Part shown: in pieces, positions 10,309 through 20,712 of the stretch
Position numbering within the stretch: position 1 is the first letter of the stretch
Layout: every line of letters begins with the position of its first letter
Assembly (NCBI RefSeq): GCF_003265705.1
Contig: NW_020313044.1
Coordinates: 6,650,012-6,714,011 of the forward strand
Source: Callorhinus ursinus
Lineage: Eukaryota; Chordata; Mammalia; Carnivora; Otariidae
Direction: 5' to 3'
DNA length: 64,000 nucleotides
Notes under the pieces: generated by a model
What the model was told of the DNA's origin: nothing
The model's database searches: none
The model's input: the letters and a program-made list of their open reading frames with translations, nothing else
Made by a program: the position numbers and the translations under genes

Positions 10309-10705
10309 ATTTCTCATTTGCTAAGAGTTTTTATCATAAATGGTTGTGGAATTTTTTCAAATTTTTTTTCCTGCATCTATTGATATAATATGGTTTAGTC
10401 TGTTAATGTGATGGGCTACACTGATTTATTTTCTAATAACGAACCAGCCTTGCATTTCTGGGAGAGACTACTTTGTCTTGGTCTATGCGTCTTCTTATAT
10501 TAGTATTTTGTTGAGAACTTTTATGTCTGTATTCATAAGGGATATTAGTTTTTTAGTTTTCCTTTCTTTATATTGCCTTTCTCTGGATTGTTATCAGAGT
10601 AATGCTGGCATTACAAATGGAGTTGAGTAGGCATTTTTTCCTTTTCTATTTTCTGGAAGAGATTGTGAGGAACTGGTATTATTATTATTATGGTTGGTAT
10701 AATTT

Positions 10706-10894
10706 TTTTTTTTTAAGATTTTTTTATTTATTTGACAGAGAGAGCGAGAGCAGGAACACAAGCAGGGGGAGTAGGAGAGGGAGAAGCAGGCTTCCCGCGG
10801 AGCGGGGAGCCCGATGTGGGACTCGATCCCAGGACCCTGGGATCATGACCTGAGCCGAAGGCAGATGCTTAACGACTGAGCCACCCAGGCGCCC
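10706..10894 (-). mobile_element. CAN-type SINE with perfect 17-bp TSD
   Basis: Reversed A-tail, GA-rich region, GCAGGCTTCCCGCGGAGCGG and the head GCCACCCAGGCGCCC. Perfect duplication TATGGTTGGTATAATTT at 10,689-10,705 and 10,895-10,911. The CpGs preserved in its body suggest one of the younger SINEs here. Confidence 0.97.
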
Positions 10895-11396
10895 TATGGT
10901 TGGTATAATTTATCTGAGAAACCTTTTGTCCCTGCAGTTTTCCTTGCTGGAAGTTTTTAAATTATGAATTAAAGTTATTTTAAAAAAAAGATACAGACCT
11001 ATTCCGGCTGTTTCTTCTTGAGTGAGTTTTGGTAGCACGTCTTTCAACTGGTCCAGTTCATCTAAGTTGTTAAATTTATGGTCGTAAAGTTATTATTAAC
11101 ATTTTCCATAATCCTTTTAATGTCTGTGAAGTCCATAGTGATACATTCCAATATTGGTAATTTGTGTCTTCCTTCTGTTTTCTTTGTCAGTCTGGATAGA
11201 GGTTTTTATCAATGAAGTTTATCTTTTCAGAGCGCTCCTTTTAGTTTCATTGATTTGTCTTCTGTTTTCCATTTTCTTGTTTATTATTTACTTCCTTTTG
11301 CTTGCTTTAAATTCCCTATGCTATTCTTTTCCTAGTCTCTTGGGGTAGAACTTTTGATTATTGATATAAGAATGTTCTTCATTCTCTTTCTTTTTT

Positions 11397-11596
11397 ATTT
11401 ATTTTTATTTTTAAAAAGATTTTATTTGTTTATCAGAAGAAGAGAGAGAGCACACAAGCAGGGGGAGCTGCAGGCAGAAGGAGAAGCAGGCTCCCCACCA
11501 AGCAAGGAGCCTGATATGGAACTCAATCCCAGGACCCTGGGATTATGACCTGAGCCAAAGGCAGAGTCTTAACTGACTGAGCCACTCAGGTGTCCC
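11397..11596 (-). mobile_element. CAN-type SINE
   Basis: Full-length reversed SINE ending GCCACTCAGGTGTCCC. It is flanked by TCTTTCTTTTTT at 11,385-11,396 and 11,597-11,608. It is more diverged than the copy at 10,706. Confidence 0.93.
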
Positions 11597-11621
11597 TCTT
11601 TCTTTTTTCTTTAGTTTAATT

Positions 11622-11823
11622 CTTTTTTTTTTTTAAGATTTTATTTATTTATTTGAGATAGAGCAAGAGAGAGTGAGCAGGAGCTTGGGGGGGGGCAGAG
11701 GGAGAGGGAGAAGCAGGTTCCCCACTGAGCAGGGAGCCCAGTGCAGCACTAGATCCCAGGATCCTGGGATCATGACCTGAGCTGAAGGCAGACGCTTAAC
11801 TGACTGAGCCACCCAGGCGCCCC
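11622..11823 (-). mobile_element. CAN-type SINE
   Basis: Reversed full-length copy with a T run, GGGGGGGGCAGAGGGAGA and ending GCCACCCAGGCGCCCC. It sits in T-rich sequence just right of another SINE, so its duplication is hard to define. Confidence 0.93.
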
Positions 11824-11832
11824 TCTTTCTTT

Positions 11833-11953
11833 CTTTTTTTTTTTTAAGTTTATTTATTTTCTTTAGTAAACTGTATACCCAACATGAGGCTTGAACTCAC
11901 AACCTTGAGATCAAAACTTGTAAACTCTTCTGACTGAGACAGCCAGGCTCCCC
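11833..11953 (-). mobile_element. Older short CAN-type SINE variant
   Basis: About 120 bp: T-rich tail, AAGTTTATTTATTTTC, then GAGGCTTGAACTCACAACC and the degraded head GAGACAGCCAGGCTCCCC. It lacks the GA-rich middle of the longer type. L1 sequence resumes at about 11,954. Confidence 0.85.
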
Positions 11954-12650
11954 TGTTTTTCATTTCTAATACAAGCATTAAATGCTGTTATGTTATCTTC
12001 TAAGAACTGCTTTAGGTGCATCCCATAAATTTTGATGTGTTGTATATTCATTTTCATTCAATTCAGAGTATTTTCTAACATCCTTTGACTCCTGGATTAT
12101 TTAGCAGTGTGTTGTTTAACTTTCAAATTTGGGGGGATTTTCTAGACATCTTTCTGTTATTGATTCCTGGTTCAATTTTGTTCGGATTAGAGAAAAATAC
12201 CTTGCATTATTTAGATTAAAATTTTTGTTAAAGTTTGTTTTTATGATCTATCCTGTTGAATGTTCCATGGGCACTTGAAAAGAGCATGTATTGTACATTA
12301 TTGTATGGAGTGCTTTATGAATGTTAATTAGGTCAAGTTGGTTGATAGTCTTGTTCAAGACTTCTGTATCCTTGTTGGTTTTCTTTCTGCTTGATCTTTG
12401 GATTACTGAGACATGATTGCTGAAGTCTCCAAGTTTAATTATGGCTTTGCCTGTTTCTCTTTTCAGCTGCACTCATTTTTGCTTCATGTACTTTGAATAT
12501 GTTATTAGGCACAGATACACTTAGAATTTTTATATTTTCTTGGTGTTTTGACCCTTTTAAAATGATTTTTGTAATATTCCTCTTTATCTCTGATAATTTT
12601 TTTTGTCCAGAGGTCTTTATCTTGTCTTTTTGTAGCTCCTCCTCTGATCG

Positions 12651-13552
12651 ACTTGGTGACAAAGAGCAAGAGAGTAGGAAGAAAGACTCTTGAGCGCACA
12701 GAGGCCCTCTTTCCCAGTACCTCTGATCATAGAGAAATATGGCCTTTCAGATCATCTAAACAGGAGAATAAAAAAACATTAAATTAAACTAGCATTCCCC
12801 CCATAGTATCTGTCCTACAGAGGGTCGTTTCCTGGTTCTCTGGCCATGAAGAGAGAAGAGAACCCCCCTGAAGTGTTTTCTGATTGCCCCTGCTGCATGG
12901 TCTTGAGATTAGAATTTCATGGAGTTCAAGCTGGTAGATAGGGGAGGGAAAAAAACAGGAATGTTTGTACCATATTGGTCATGCTTCCAGGTCTTTTATT
13001 TACTTTTAGTGTAATCAGATAGTTGCTTAATATTTTCTGCTCAGAATTTTTAATTGTAATCAGAGGGAGAGAAAGTATGGAGTGAGCTTACTCCATCTTA
13101 GCTGGAACCATCACCTCATGAATGCACTGTAATCCTTACTGTGGACAACTCAGAAGACTTTCCCCTCACCATCTGTCACTTGGGTCAAAAATACCTTCTC
13201 AACTTGTTCTAATCTGCTTGAAGTCCTCATGTTACATACTAATTTAAACATATGTAAGTAATGCAAGTGCAACACCCAATTATTTTCAGCCACTTATACC
13301 TTAATTCCAACCAGTTTAATAGATAATCACTTGCATACATCAGAACCAAGAGATAGCAGAAACAAAAATGGAGAACTAAAATTCCTGATAGAAATTAAAA
13401 GGAATCATAGAGACTCGCTTTCTGAAGACCATGTCCTGGTCAGGCATGAAAATACATGTCCCTGAACCCAGGAAGGACAAATAAGAACTTTGATTACTTG
13501 GGGGATATAAATCAATAGGTATTAGGTTTTATCAGTAACTGCTCCTTTGGTT
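12651..13552. other. Unassigned sequence
   Basis: No open frame or confident repeat. The words GCTTACTCCATCTTAGCTGGAACC near 13,085 resemble old interspersed repeats but could not be placed. Confidence 0.4.
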
Positions 13553-13868
13553 GTGATCATAGAAACCTAACACTATTTGGCTTAAACTAAAAAATAAATA
13601 TATTTAAGAATCTAGGGGTAATATGGCTTTGGAAGTGGCTAAATCTAGTTACTTAAATTATGCAGCCAGGAATCTGTCTTCCTCATTTTCATGGCTTCAT
13701 TTTGGACAGATTCTTCCCATGACGTGGTAAGGTCACTAGTAATTTCAGATTTATGTTTCCTCAGAGCAACTCCAGGAAATAGAGTATCTTTCTCACAATT
13801 GTAATGGCAAGTTGAAGGTTCACGTTGGCCGGGAGAGGGCTTTATTCCCGACCTTGAACCAGTGAATA
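13553..13868 (-). mobile_element. Old mammalian interspersed repeat, family C (unnamed), antisense
   Basis: It reads from CCTAACACTATTTGGCTTAAAC to TTGGCCGGGAGAGGGC and on to CCGACCTTGAACCAG. It is the reverse complement of the copy at 51,685-52,205, and partly matches 27,572-27,740. I recognise the layout from mammalian genomes (a MER-type repeat) but cannot name it with certainty. Confidence 0.55.
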
Positions 13869-15093
13869 TTATTCTGATTTTCCAGGTCTGTGTCCAGAAC
13901 CAGAAAGTGGGCTCAGCCCTTGTTAGAGCACAGGCTACAAATGAGGAAAGAACAAATCCTCCAGAAAATTTGAAGTCCTGTGAATATAAGAAGGCATTGA
14001 TTCTGAAAAGGCAAAACAAGCACTATCCACGATGTAGGCGATGTTTAAAGAAGGGTAGAAAACTATGAAAAAGAAACCTTTCCTACTTCACAGTGTGGCT
14101 TCGGAGTCTACTTTGTGTGAGAAGGAGAGCTTGAAGGCTGATTTTCTAAAACTCTAACAGTAGCCATTCTCTTGAATCCAGGGGAGTAAGTGAATATGCT
14201 GAGTTTTTGTAGTCACTGATTTTAGCACTAACATGTATAGTAAATGCCATTTGCCAGTAATATTGAATGGCATATACAAAAGACAGGCCAGTGCCTCTTT
14301 TTTTTTTGTCACTAATTGCTATCTGCTATATTTTGTTACTTATAAAAAATAAGGAACAGATTTCAAGTTAGAAAGATTGCTTTTCAAGTTAAGAAGTATG
14401 TCAGATACACTTTTTAATGTCAACATCTTTATAGCTAAGGGAAAAAATTAGTAAGAATTAAAAGCAGAACATTGGTTGAAGAAAAATTTGGAAGAAGAGA
14501 GTAGGCATTTTCAAAGTTATAAATGCTGCTTTCCCATCTTCCTTATCTCTCACCATAAACTGGTTTAGTGGGAGTTCAGGGTTGAGTGTCACAGCCCGAA
14601 TCCCCAAGTGATCATCAGAAATATGCCATCAAAGGAGCACCTCACTGAGATCACCACTACCATTCAGCTTCCAGCAGAGATGTGGAGATGAGAAGCTTGG
14701 AGGCAAAACTGCTTCACAAAAGATTAAGTCTCTCCCTATCAGAGGGGAGTTTGTAGGAGGATGGGAAGAAGGTCTCAGCAAAGAGTGGTATGTGATTGCC
14801 CTTGGCAGCTGAATCACAAAAGGAATATTTCCTAGGAACTAAGAAAGAGATGAGAGATTTAGGCAAGTCTCTCAGCTTGTTGCAAATGGCAGGGTTACTG
14901 TTTTAACACTTGAGAAAATCTGAGAGCCTAAAATTAGTCTTTAACCATCTTTGGGATAAGAAGAAAAAGATAACCAAAAAATGCTTTCATGTTTTATTCG
15001 AAGTCTGACATGTAGAGTAGCTGGCATAGCTATCTTTAACTGTCAGAAAGCATCTCAGGATGAAAAGTTAACTCACAGCTTTCTTAATGTTCT
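13869..15093. other. Unassigned sequence
   Basis: Mostly unique-looking AT-rich DNA. Nothing recognisable was found; frames at 13,862-14,068 and 14,629-14,817 are short and unsupported. Confidence 0.4.
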
Positions 15094-15199
15094 CTCCATC
15101 CATCCATCCATCCATCCATCCATCCATCCATCCATCCATCCANNNNNNNNNNCCATCCATCCATCCATCCATCCATCCATCCATCCATCCATCCATCCA
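15094..15199. repeat. (CATC)n tetranucleotide microsatellite with internal gap
   Basis: Near-perfect CATC/ATCC units run from about 15,094 to 15,199 and are broken by ten N at 15,143-15,152. The true copy number is therefore unknown. Confidence 0.97.
15143..15152. other. Assembly gap (10 N)
   Basis: Ten N bases inside the CATC repeat, most likely an unresolved repeat length. Confidence 0.99.
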
Positions 15200-16250
15200 C
15201 CCTCCTGACCTTGCCTTATCTCTGGCTTTTGTAGAGTCAAGGGACCTCGGTATGATTTGTGTGGTCCAAATAATATGCTTTGGAACTCACTGACCAAGTT
15301 TTTTGCTTTTCTGAACACTGCACAAATACAGCATGGATTTTTCACTAGGGTCTACTCAAAACTCTTTCATAATATATACATTCCAGTGTGCTCTTTCACC
15401 CTATATGTATAAAACTATTGGATCATGAAAAAAACATTTGTATTTTAATTCAAAAATTGTACTACATGTTGCTGTCTATTTTGCAAACACAGGGCTATGG
15501 TTTCAAATGATAGTATTTTGTAGTTGATATTCTGATGATCTGACATGGCAGCACACCTTTTATTAAAGGACCAATCCCTTTGTAAGTTTTTGCCCACTTC
15601 TTAAAAATTCACAATAGATAGAACAGTTTTTAGATGCACAGACTTTTTGTGTGTCAACCACAGGCCTGAGTGGAAAGCATATGATTATAATGGTTATCAT
15701 ATTAATTTTTTTCCCCTAAAGCCTTCTGCTAATGGTGATACTAATTTTCTGATAAAGGATTTAAATCATTAGCATCATTATTTGATGTTTTGGACAATGA
15801 CATGTTTGATTTTGTTTTGAATCATTGCCAACTGCCAGGCCTGGTATGATATGAAACTTGGAAGTTTGGAGATTTTTGTTTTATTTTGTTTTGTTTTTAG
15901 ATAGCTCTCTTTATTTCTTTATGTTTCTGGCTGCTTTATTTGAGATCATAGTCATGCATCATATACATCAAGGTGTGTGAGTGAAGATATCTTCTTTCCT
16001 TCCAAAAAATAAAAAATACCTTTATATTTAGATATGATTGCAAATTGAGTGAGTAGGTCTGGAATGACCCATAGATTCTCTAGCAGAGGCATCATTGTGA
16101 TTTCCACTATCATTTTTGTGAATTGACTTGGTTGTACTTAATCTATAAAAGTGTTTGTCCAGTTTTAAAGGGCTCTAGGATTTGTGATGGAAAATAAATC
16201 ACTTAACATTGTGCTTCTTATACTGGAAGCCTTAGTTTGAGCTGCACAAT
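15200..16250. other. Unassigned AT-rich sequence
   Basis: No gene and no confidently named repeat. TTTTATTTTGTTTTGTTTTT near 15,878 is simple T-rich DNA. Confidence 0.4.
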
Positions 16251-16345
16251 TTAACAATTCATTTTGACAAATAGTTATGAACACCTACCATGATCCAGCC
16301 ACTGTGAGAGATGTGGGGCTGTGAAGATGAATCAGACATTGTCCC
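16251..16345 (-). mobile_element. L2 3' fragment
   Basis: GACAAATAGTTATGAACACC and CCAGCCACTGTGAGAGATG match the antisense of the L2 3' end ('caaatatttattgagcacctactatgtgccaggcactgtgc'). Confidence 0.65.
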
Positions 16346-16599
16346 TGAGGATGGGGGTGGGGGTGGAGAAACTGATGTTATAACAAATGGACATCTGCAT
16401 TGTACCTTAGAGTTAGTCATTTAAACTTCAAAATGTAGTTTTATAAGGAGGAATTATGACCGTTTCCTATTCTTAGTTTTAAGAATGTCTGCAAAGCCCT
16501 TTTATATAGGTCGAGTTACCTAGGATTGGGTTAATGATAACACTGAGTCAGTTAGCATGGTTGCTGAGGAACAGTCTACCCATGGTCATGATATAATGG

Positions 16600-17330
16600 C
16601 AGTGGTAGTAGCAGTAGTGAGAGTAATGGTGATCTTATGTCACATCCCTTTCGGGCGCCCACTGTGTCCCAGGTTTGATTATAAATCTATTGGATGATTT
16701 TCCTCACTTTATCTTTCTGTCGTAGTCTCAAGTCCTCCCAGAAGCAAATGCCAACACAGGATGAAGCAAGCACAGATTTTGTTAGGAGAGATGTCTGTGA
16801 GAGAAAATGGGAGGGAGCAGGGAGAGGCTGACAGGTCTGCCCAGTTATGATGTAAGTTTCACCTCAAGTGTGAGGGCAAGGAAGGTTTGGTGGAAGTATC
16901 CAGGGTTGCAACAGTCTGGGGAAGGGTAGGCAAGGCTGGCAGGGAGTCCTTGAGTCAAAATTAGCCAGTGAAGGAGTCTCATGTCTTTTAGAAACAGGCC
17001 TGCCTTAACATCCTTCTTGTGTTCTGCTGAGGGCAGTGAGAGGCTTGTGGGAGTGCAGGCGTTGGTGCACGTGGTGCTGTGGATTTCACAGGGCAACTGC
17101 CCTGGTCATTGGTAGCTTAATTGATTATACCCACTGTGGTTGGGGTCTGTGGATACATTCTCACGGCCACCGTACTTTACAACAACTCCATTTTACAGTT
17201 GAGAAAAAACTAAGGCAGCAGAGAGACTAAGTAGTTTGCCCAATGTTAGCATCTCATGAGTGGCGGAGCTGGGATTCCAACCCATGCCATCTGGTGTCAG
17301 GTTCTTATGCATTTAATCCCTAGACCAGCT
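16600..17330 (-). mobile_element. MIR split by a later insertion
   Basis: 16,600-16,720 matches the antisense of one part of MIR (GGCGCCCACTGTGTCCCAGG). 17,150-17,330 matches the next part (CTCCATTTTACAGTTGAG, TTTGCCCAATGTTAGC, GCGGAGCTGGGATTCCAACCC). The intervening block 16,727-17,130 belongs to repeat family B, so family B appears to have inserted into an older MIR. Confidence 0.65.
16727..17130. mobile_element. Dispersed repeat family B (unnamed), copy 1
   Basis: Shares CAGAAGCAAATGCCAACAC and GTGAGAGAAAATGGGAGGGA with 52,836-53,165 (CAAGAAACAGATGCCAGAC, GTGAGAGAAAATGGGGAGGG). Two copies in one window, one of them inside a MIR, indicate a transposable element. The class is not determined. 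Confidence 0.5.
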
Positions 17331-17418
17331 GTTGAGGTTATACTTTCACTGTCTTTGATACTATTGGAACAAGAATCTCTACACTGATTTACAAACCGAA
17401 GTACCATATGAAGATCTA

Positions 17419-17604
17419 CAGCAGTTCTTCTCTAACTTCAGCCTGCAGCGATTCCCCCCAGGGATACAGATGAATAGCTTCTCCCCTGCAGATTCTGGTG
17501 TAGTAAGTCTGGGGTGGAGCTTCCGGACATACATTTTTAAGGGCCATCCCTAGTGACCCTTTCCAAGTGATCCTCGAATCAGACTTTTGCAAACCCTGCT
17601 CTAG
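17419..17604 (+). mobile_element. MER5A-like hAT DNA transposon fragment
   Basis: It begins CAGCAGTTCTTCTCTAACTT, contains GTAGTAAGTCTGGGGTGGAG and ends near CTTTTGCAAACCCTGCTCTAG. This matches the MER5A layout, with a terminal 'cagtggttctcaaac' and its complement at the far end. Confidence 0.65.
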
Positions 17605-17627
17605 AGAAAGAATGTGGGGCATGGAAA

Positions 17628-17770
17628 CTGAAAAGAGTGGCTTCAGTTCTGATTGTGCCAGTTTCTAGTTGTTAAGTCTCAGACAGGTTGCTTAAATTTG
17701 ACTAACTAGGTTTACACATTTGCAAATGGGGATGGTATAACAGCAGTAATTAACTAAATAGGGCTCAGCA
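17628..17770 (+). mobile_element. MIR fragment
   Basis: Sense MIR words: TGCCAGTTTCTAGTTGTTAAGT, CAGACAGGTTGCTTAAATTT and CATTTGCAAATGGGGATGGT. Confidence 0.7.
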
Positions 17771-18604
17771 GGTTGTCCTGAGTCTATTGGGCTAGATGTG
17801 AAGGCGTTGCTTGGTAATCGGGGGAGTGCTGTGTTAAGTGCCTGCCATCATGCTGCCTGCCACAGTGCCCTCAGCAGCGGCATCCTCACTGACTGTGCTG
17901 TCAGATAGTTGGGGACCTGGCTGTTTGTGGGTGTGTCATGTGCTTCCGATGTGAGCATATTTGATATCTGCCTTTGAATCCAGGTGGGGGAAAAGGGATG
18001 CCTTTAAAGTAGTCAATAAATCAAAGAATCATTTCTCCTGTGCTTCTGCAGTAAGTCACATTATGGCTTTAGAGAGTGAGCGTCCTGGTTATGTAGGAGG
18101 CTGGAAAATGAAATCCTTGGAAGGGCATTTCATTGGTGCATTTCTTTCCCCTTTGTTCATGACATTACTACTGGTTCCTTTGAAAAATTAACGGTGATAG
18201 TAAATCAGAGTGCTTAGGAAGATGAAGAATACTTTCATTTAATTCATGTCTCTTCCTCCAGCTTCCTGTGGGAACCAGAATGTGCCAGAACCGGCACCCT
18301 AATGCATTTAACTCTAGGTATCTAATGTTTCTACATCCCGTGAAAGCAGATTTCAGGGGTCAGCTCCAATGCCTGTCTGCTAAGGATTTAAGAGGACTGA
18401 GGTTTAAAGCTCTGAGATACCTGTCATTAATATTTTTAACTGTTGGAGAGATTGCTTATCACTGGTCTCACATTACCCTTCTTTATCTGCCTAGGGAACA
18501 GTGTCTGGTAGAAAAGGGATATCTATTGTCCAAGACTGGGCACTGCCACACACATTCCCTCTACGGATTCTCTCCTGGTGCCTTTCTCTTCTCTGTTGTG
18601 TTCT
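17771..18604. other. Unassigned sequence
   Basis: No repeat named. The 134-codon plus frame at 18,268-18,672 overlaps a MIR at its end and has no recognisable domain, so it is not called a gene. Confidence 0.4.
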
Positions 18605-18730
18605 TCAGCCAAAGATCTCAGGAAAGTAAAAAGCCACTTAGCTACCCTGAGCCTCAGTCTCTTTATCTGTAACTTGAGGGTAATAATACTTGCCCTTTCT
18701 GTTTCAGTGTAGATCAGGTAAGATAGAGGC
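18605..18730 (+). mobile_element. MIR fragment
   Basis: GAGCCTCAGTCTCTTTATCTG, GTAACTTGAGGGTAATAATAC and a following GGTAAGATAGAGG match sense MIR. Confidence 0.7.
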
Positions 18731-19009
18731 AACCCCTTTCTTAAGACCTAATTGGTTATCAAATTGTGGTTACCCAATAATCTATCTTTGATACCAAGCC
18801 CTACTTCCAATAGGGGAGATATTTTAAGCTTTTGTTTCTAGAAATACATTTTATACCATAAAATTAAGAGAGCTACCAAAACTAAAAAACAACAAAAAAA
18901 GAAAATCCAAACAAACTTTTAATAAACATTTATTAAACATGTAAAACCAAACAATAAAAATCTGTCATAAATATTCCTTATGGGAAATTTTTCACATGGA
19001 CTAAATGTG

Positions 19010-19372
19010 CTATGGTGAGTGCTGTGAATTGTGCAAGACTGTTGAATCACAGATCTGTACTTCTGAAACAAATAATGCAATATATGTTAAGAAAAAAAAA
19101 GAAGAAGATAGCAGGAGGGGAAGAATGAAGGGGAGTAAGTTGGAGGGGGAGATGAACCATGAGAGATGATGGACTCTGAAAAACAAACTGAGGGTTCTAG
19201 AGGGGAGGAGCGTGGGCGGATGGGTTAGCCTGGTGATGGGTATTAAAGAGGGCACATTCTGCGTGGAACACTGGGTGTTATGCACAATGAATCATGGAAC
19301 ACTACATCAAAAACTAATGATGTAATGTATGGTGATTAACATAACAAAAAATTTAAAAAAATTATTTTTTTT
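19010..19372 (+). mobile_element. Carnivore L1 3' UTR
   Basis: Contains GTGCTATGGTGAGTGCTGTG, GAAGAAGATAGCAGGAGGGG, CTGGTGATGGGTATTAAAGA and the terminal GGTGATTAACATAACA plus A-rich tail. This is the standard carnivore L1 tail. The same family in reverse lies at 31,973-32,095, so this copy also shows what the gap there hides. Confidence 0.93.
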
Positions 19373-19424
19373 GTACTGGAATTTTCCTTTTACAGTCATA
19401 TGTATTGTTCAGCTTACTCATCTT

Positions 19425-19620
19425 TTTTTTAAAAAGATTTTATTTATTTGAGAGAGAGAGAATGAGAGAGAGAGAAAGCACATGAGGGGGGGAGGGTCAG
19501 AGGGAGAAGCAGACTCCCTGCCGAGCAGGGAGCCCAATGCAGGACTCGATCCAGGGACTCCAGGATCATGACCTGAGCCAAAGGCAGTTGCTTTTAACCA
19601 ACTGAGCCACCCAGGCGCTC
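19425..19620 (-). mobile_element. CAN-type SINE with 16-bp TSD
   Basis: Reversed SINE with GGGTCAGAGGGAGAAGCAGA and the head GCCACCCAGGCGCTC. Flanks TCAGCTTACTCATCTT (19,409-19,424) and TCAGCTTATTCATCTT (19,621-19,636) differ at one base. Confidence 0.97.
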
Positions 19621-19636
19621 TCAGCTTATTCATCTT

Positions 19637-20431
19637 AAACAGATTTATGACTGGGTCAGTGTGCTTGAATGTCTCTTAATTACTAGAATGGTGAATGTCC
19701 AAGGAGAAGCAGTTTCCGTAATGACTTCTTTTTCAAACATCTTTTGTTCTTTTATATCAGTAAGATCTTTCCTTCTGAGCATCCCTCAGTTGGTGTGCCT
19801 TATAAACAAATATCAGATTTGCTCTTTTGCTCAATGTAACTAAGATATTTGCATCCAAAGAAGTTCCATTTTTATTTTCTTTTAATGCCTGTCAGGAAAG
19901 GTAGTTTTCACCTTAAATGATTTCAGCCAATGCCCCTGGAAATCATCCCTGAAGTGTCTGGATCCTTGCATGAAGCTTCCCTTGAACTCTGACCTCATGC
20001 CAACCAATTATCTTTCTGTTCAGATAGAGCCACAAGGGTGATAAAGAAATGTTATCAATTTATTTACAATGATGTTGATTCCAATGTAGTTTAATGTGGA
20101 TACAAAGATGTAACAATAGAGGATATTAAAATAATTTGGAACATCGAGAGCTTGGGTAGTCTAACGAAGACTTTTAGGGAAGAGAGGTGTTAGGTCTAAG
20201 TCTAGATTAAGTAGTGTATATACAGCAAAGATGGGATGAGTGGGGCTCAGAGCCAAGGGAACAGAATGAGGAGAATGGACTGCCTAATACCCTTTGATGG
20301 CTCCTCACTTGGCGTTCTTAAGTTTATAATATCTTTGTCTACTGGTCATTTTTTTTTCAGGTTAAATTAAGAATAAAATTTTATTTTTTATTTACTGCAC
20401 ATTTTATCATCTAGACTATTAAGAATCTTTA
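19637..20431. other. Unassigned sequence
   Basis: Unique-looking; no repeat, exon or RNA gene recognised. Confidence 0.4.
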
Positions 20432-20712
20432 ATTTTTTTTTATTTCTTATTGGGATATAATTGACATATAAGATTGTGTAAGTGAGGTAGATGGTGTGTT
20501 GGTTTGATGCATTTATATTTTACAATACAATTACTAAAGAAGTGTTAGCTAACACCTGGATCACATCACATAATTATAATTTCTTTTTTGTGTTGAGAAC
20601 AATTGAGATCTAGTCTCAGAGCAACTTTGGAGTTTATAACACAGTATTGCTGTCTATACTATGTTTTAAATTAGATCTCCAGAATTTATTAATCTCCAAT
20701 TGCATAAAGTCA
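20432..20712 (-). mobile_element. Old L1M 3' end
   Basis: Antisense L1M landmarks: ATTGGGATATAATTGACATATA, TGAGAACAATTGAGATCTAG, CACAGTATTGCTGTCTATAC and TTAGATCTCCAGAATTTATT. Confidence 0.8.

Larger units (their letters stand above)
8095..12650 (-). mobile_element. Long 5'-truncated L1, antisense, with five nested SINEs
   Basis: From left to right the plus strand shows the complement of the L1 3' end and then ORF2 read backwards. Landmarks include GGTGATTACAAATAATGCTG (8,481), TCCATTTTGAGTTAATTTTTAT (9,171), CCATTGATCTATACAACTAT (9,360), AAGGGATATTAG (10,538) and AATTAGGTCAAGTTGGTTGATAG (12,325). About 3.7 kb is L1 once the SINEs are removed. ORF2 is full of stops, so it is long dead. The L1 signal fades near 12,650. 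Confidence 0.9.

Noticed and set aside
15094..15199. Regular short repeats that might suggest a CRISPR array
   Set aside because: Unit is 4 bp with no spacers; a eukaryotic microsatellite.
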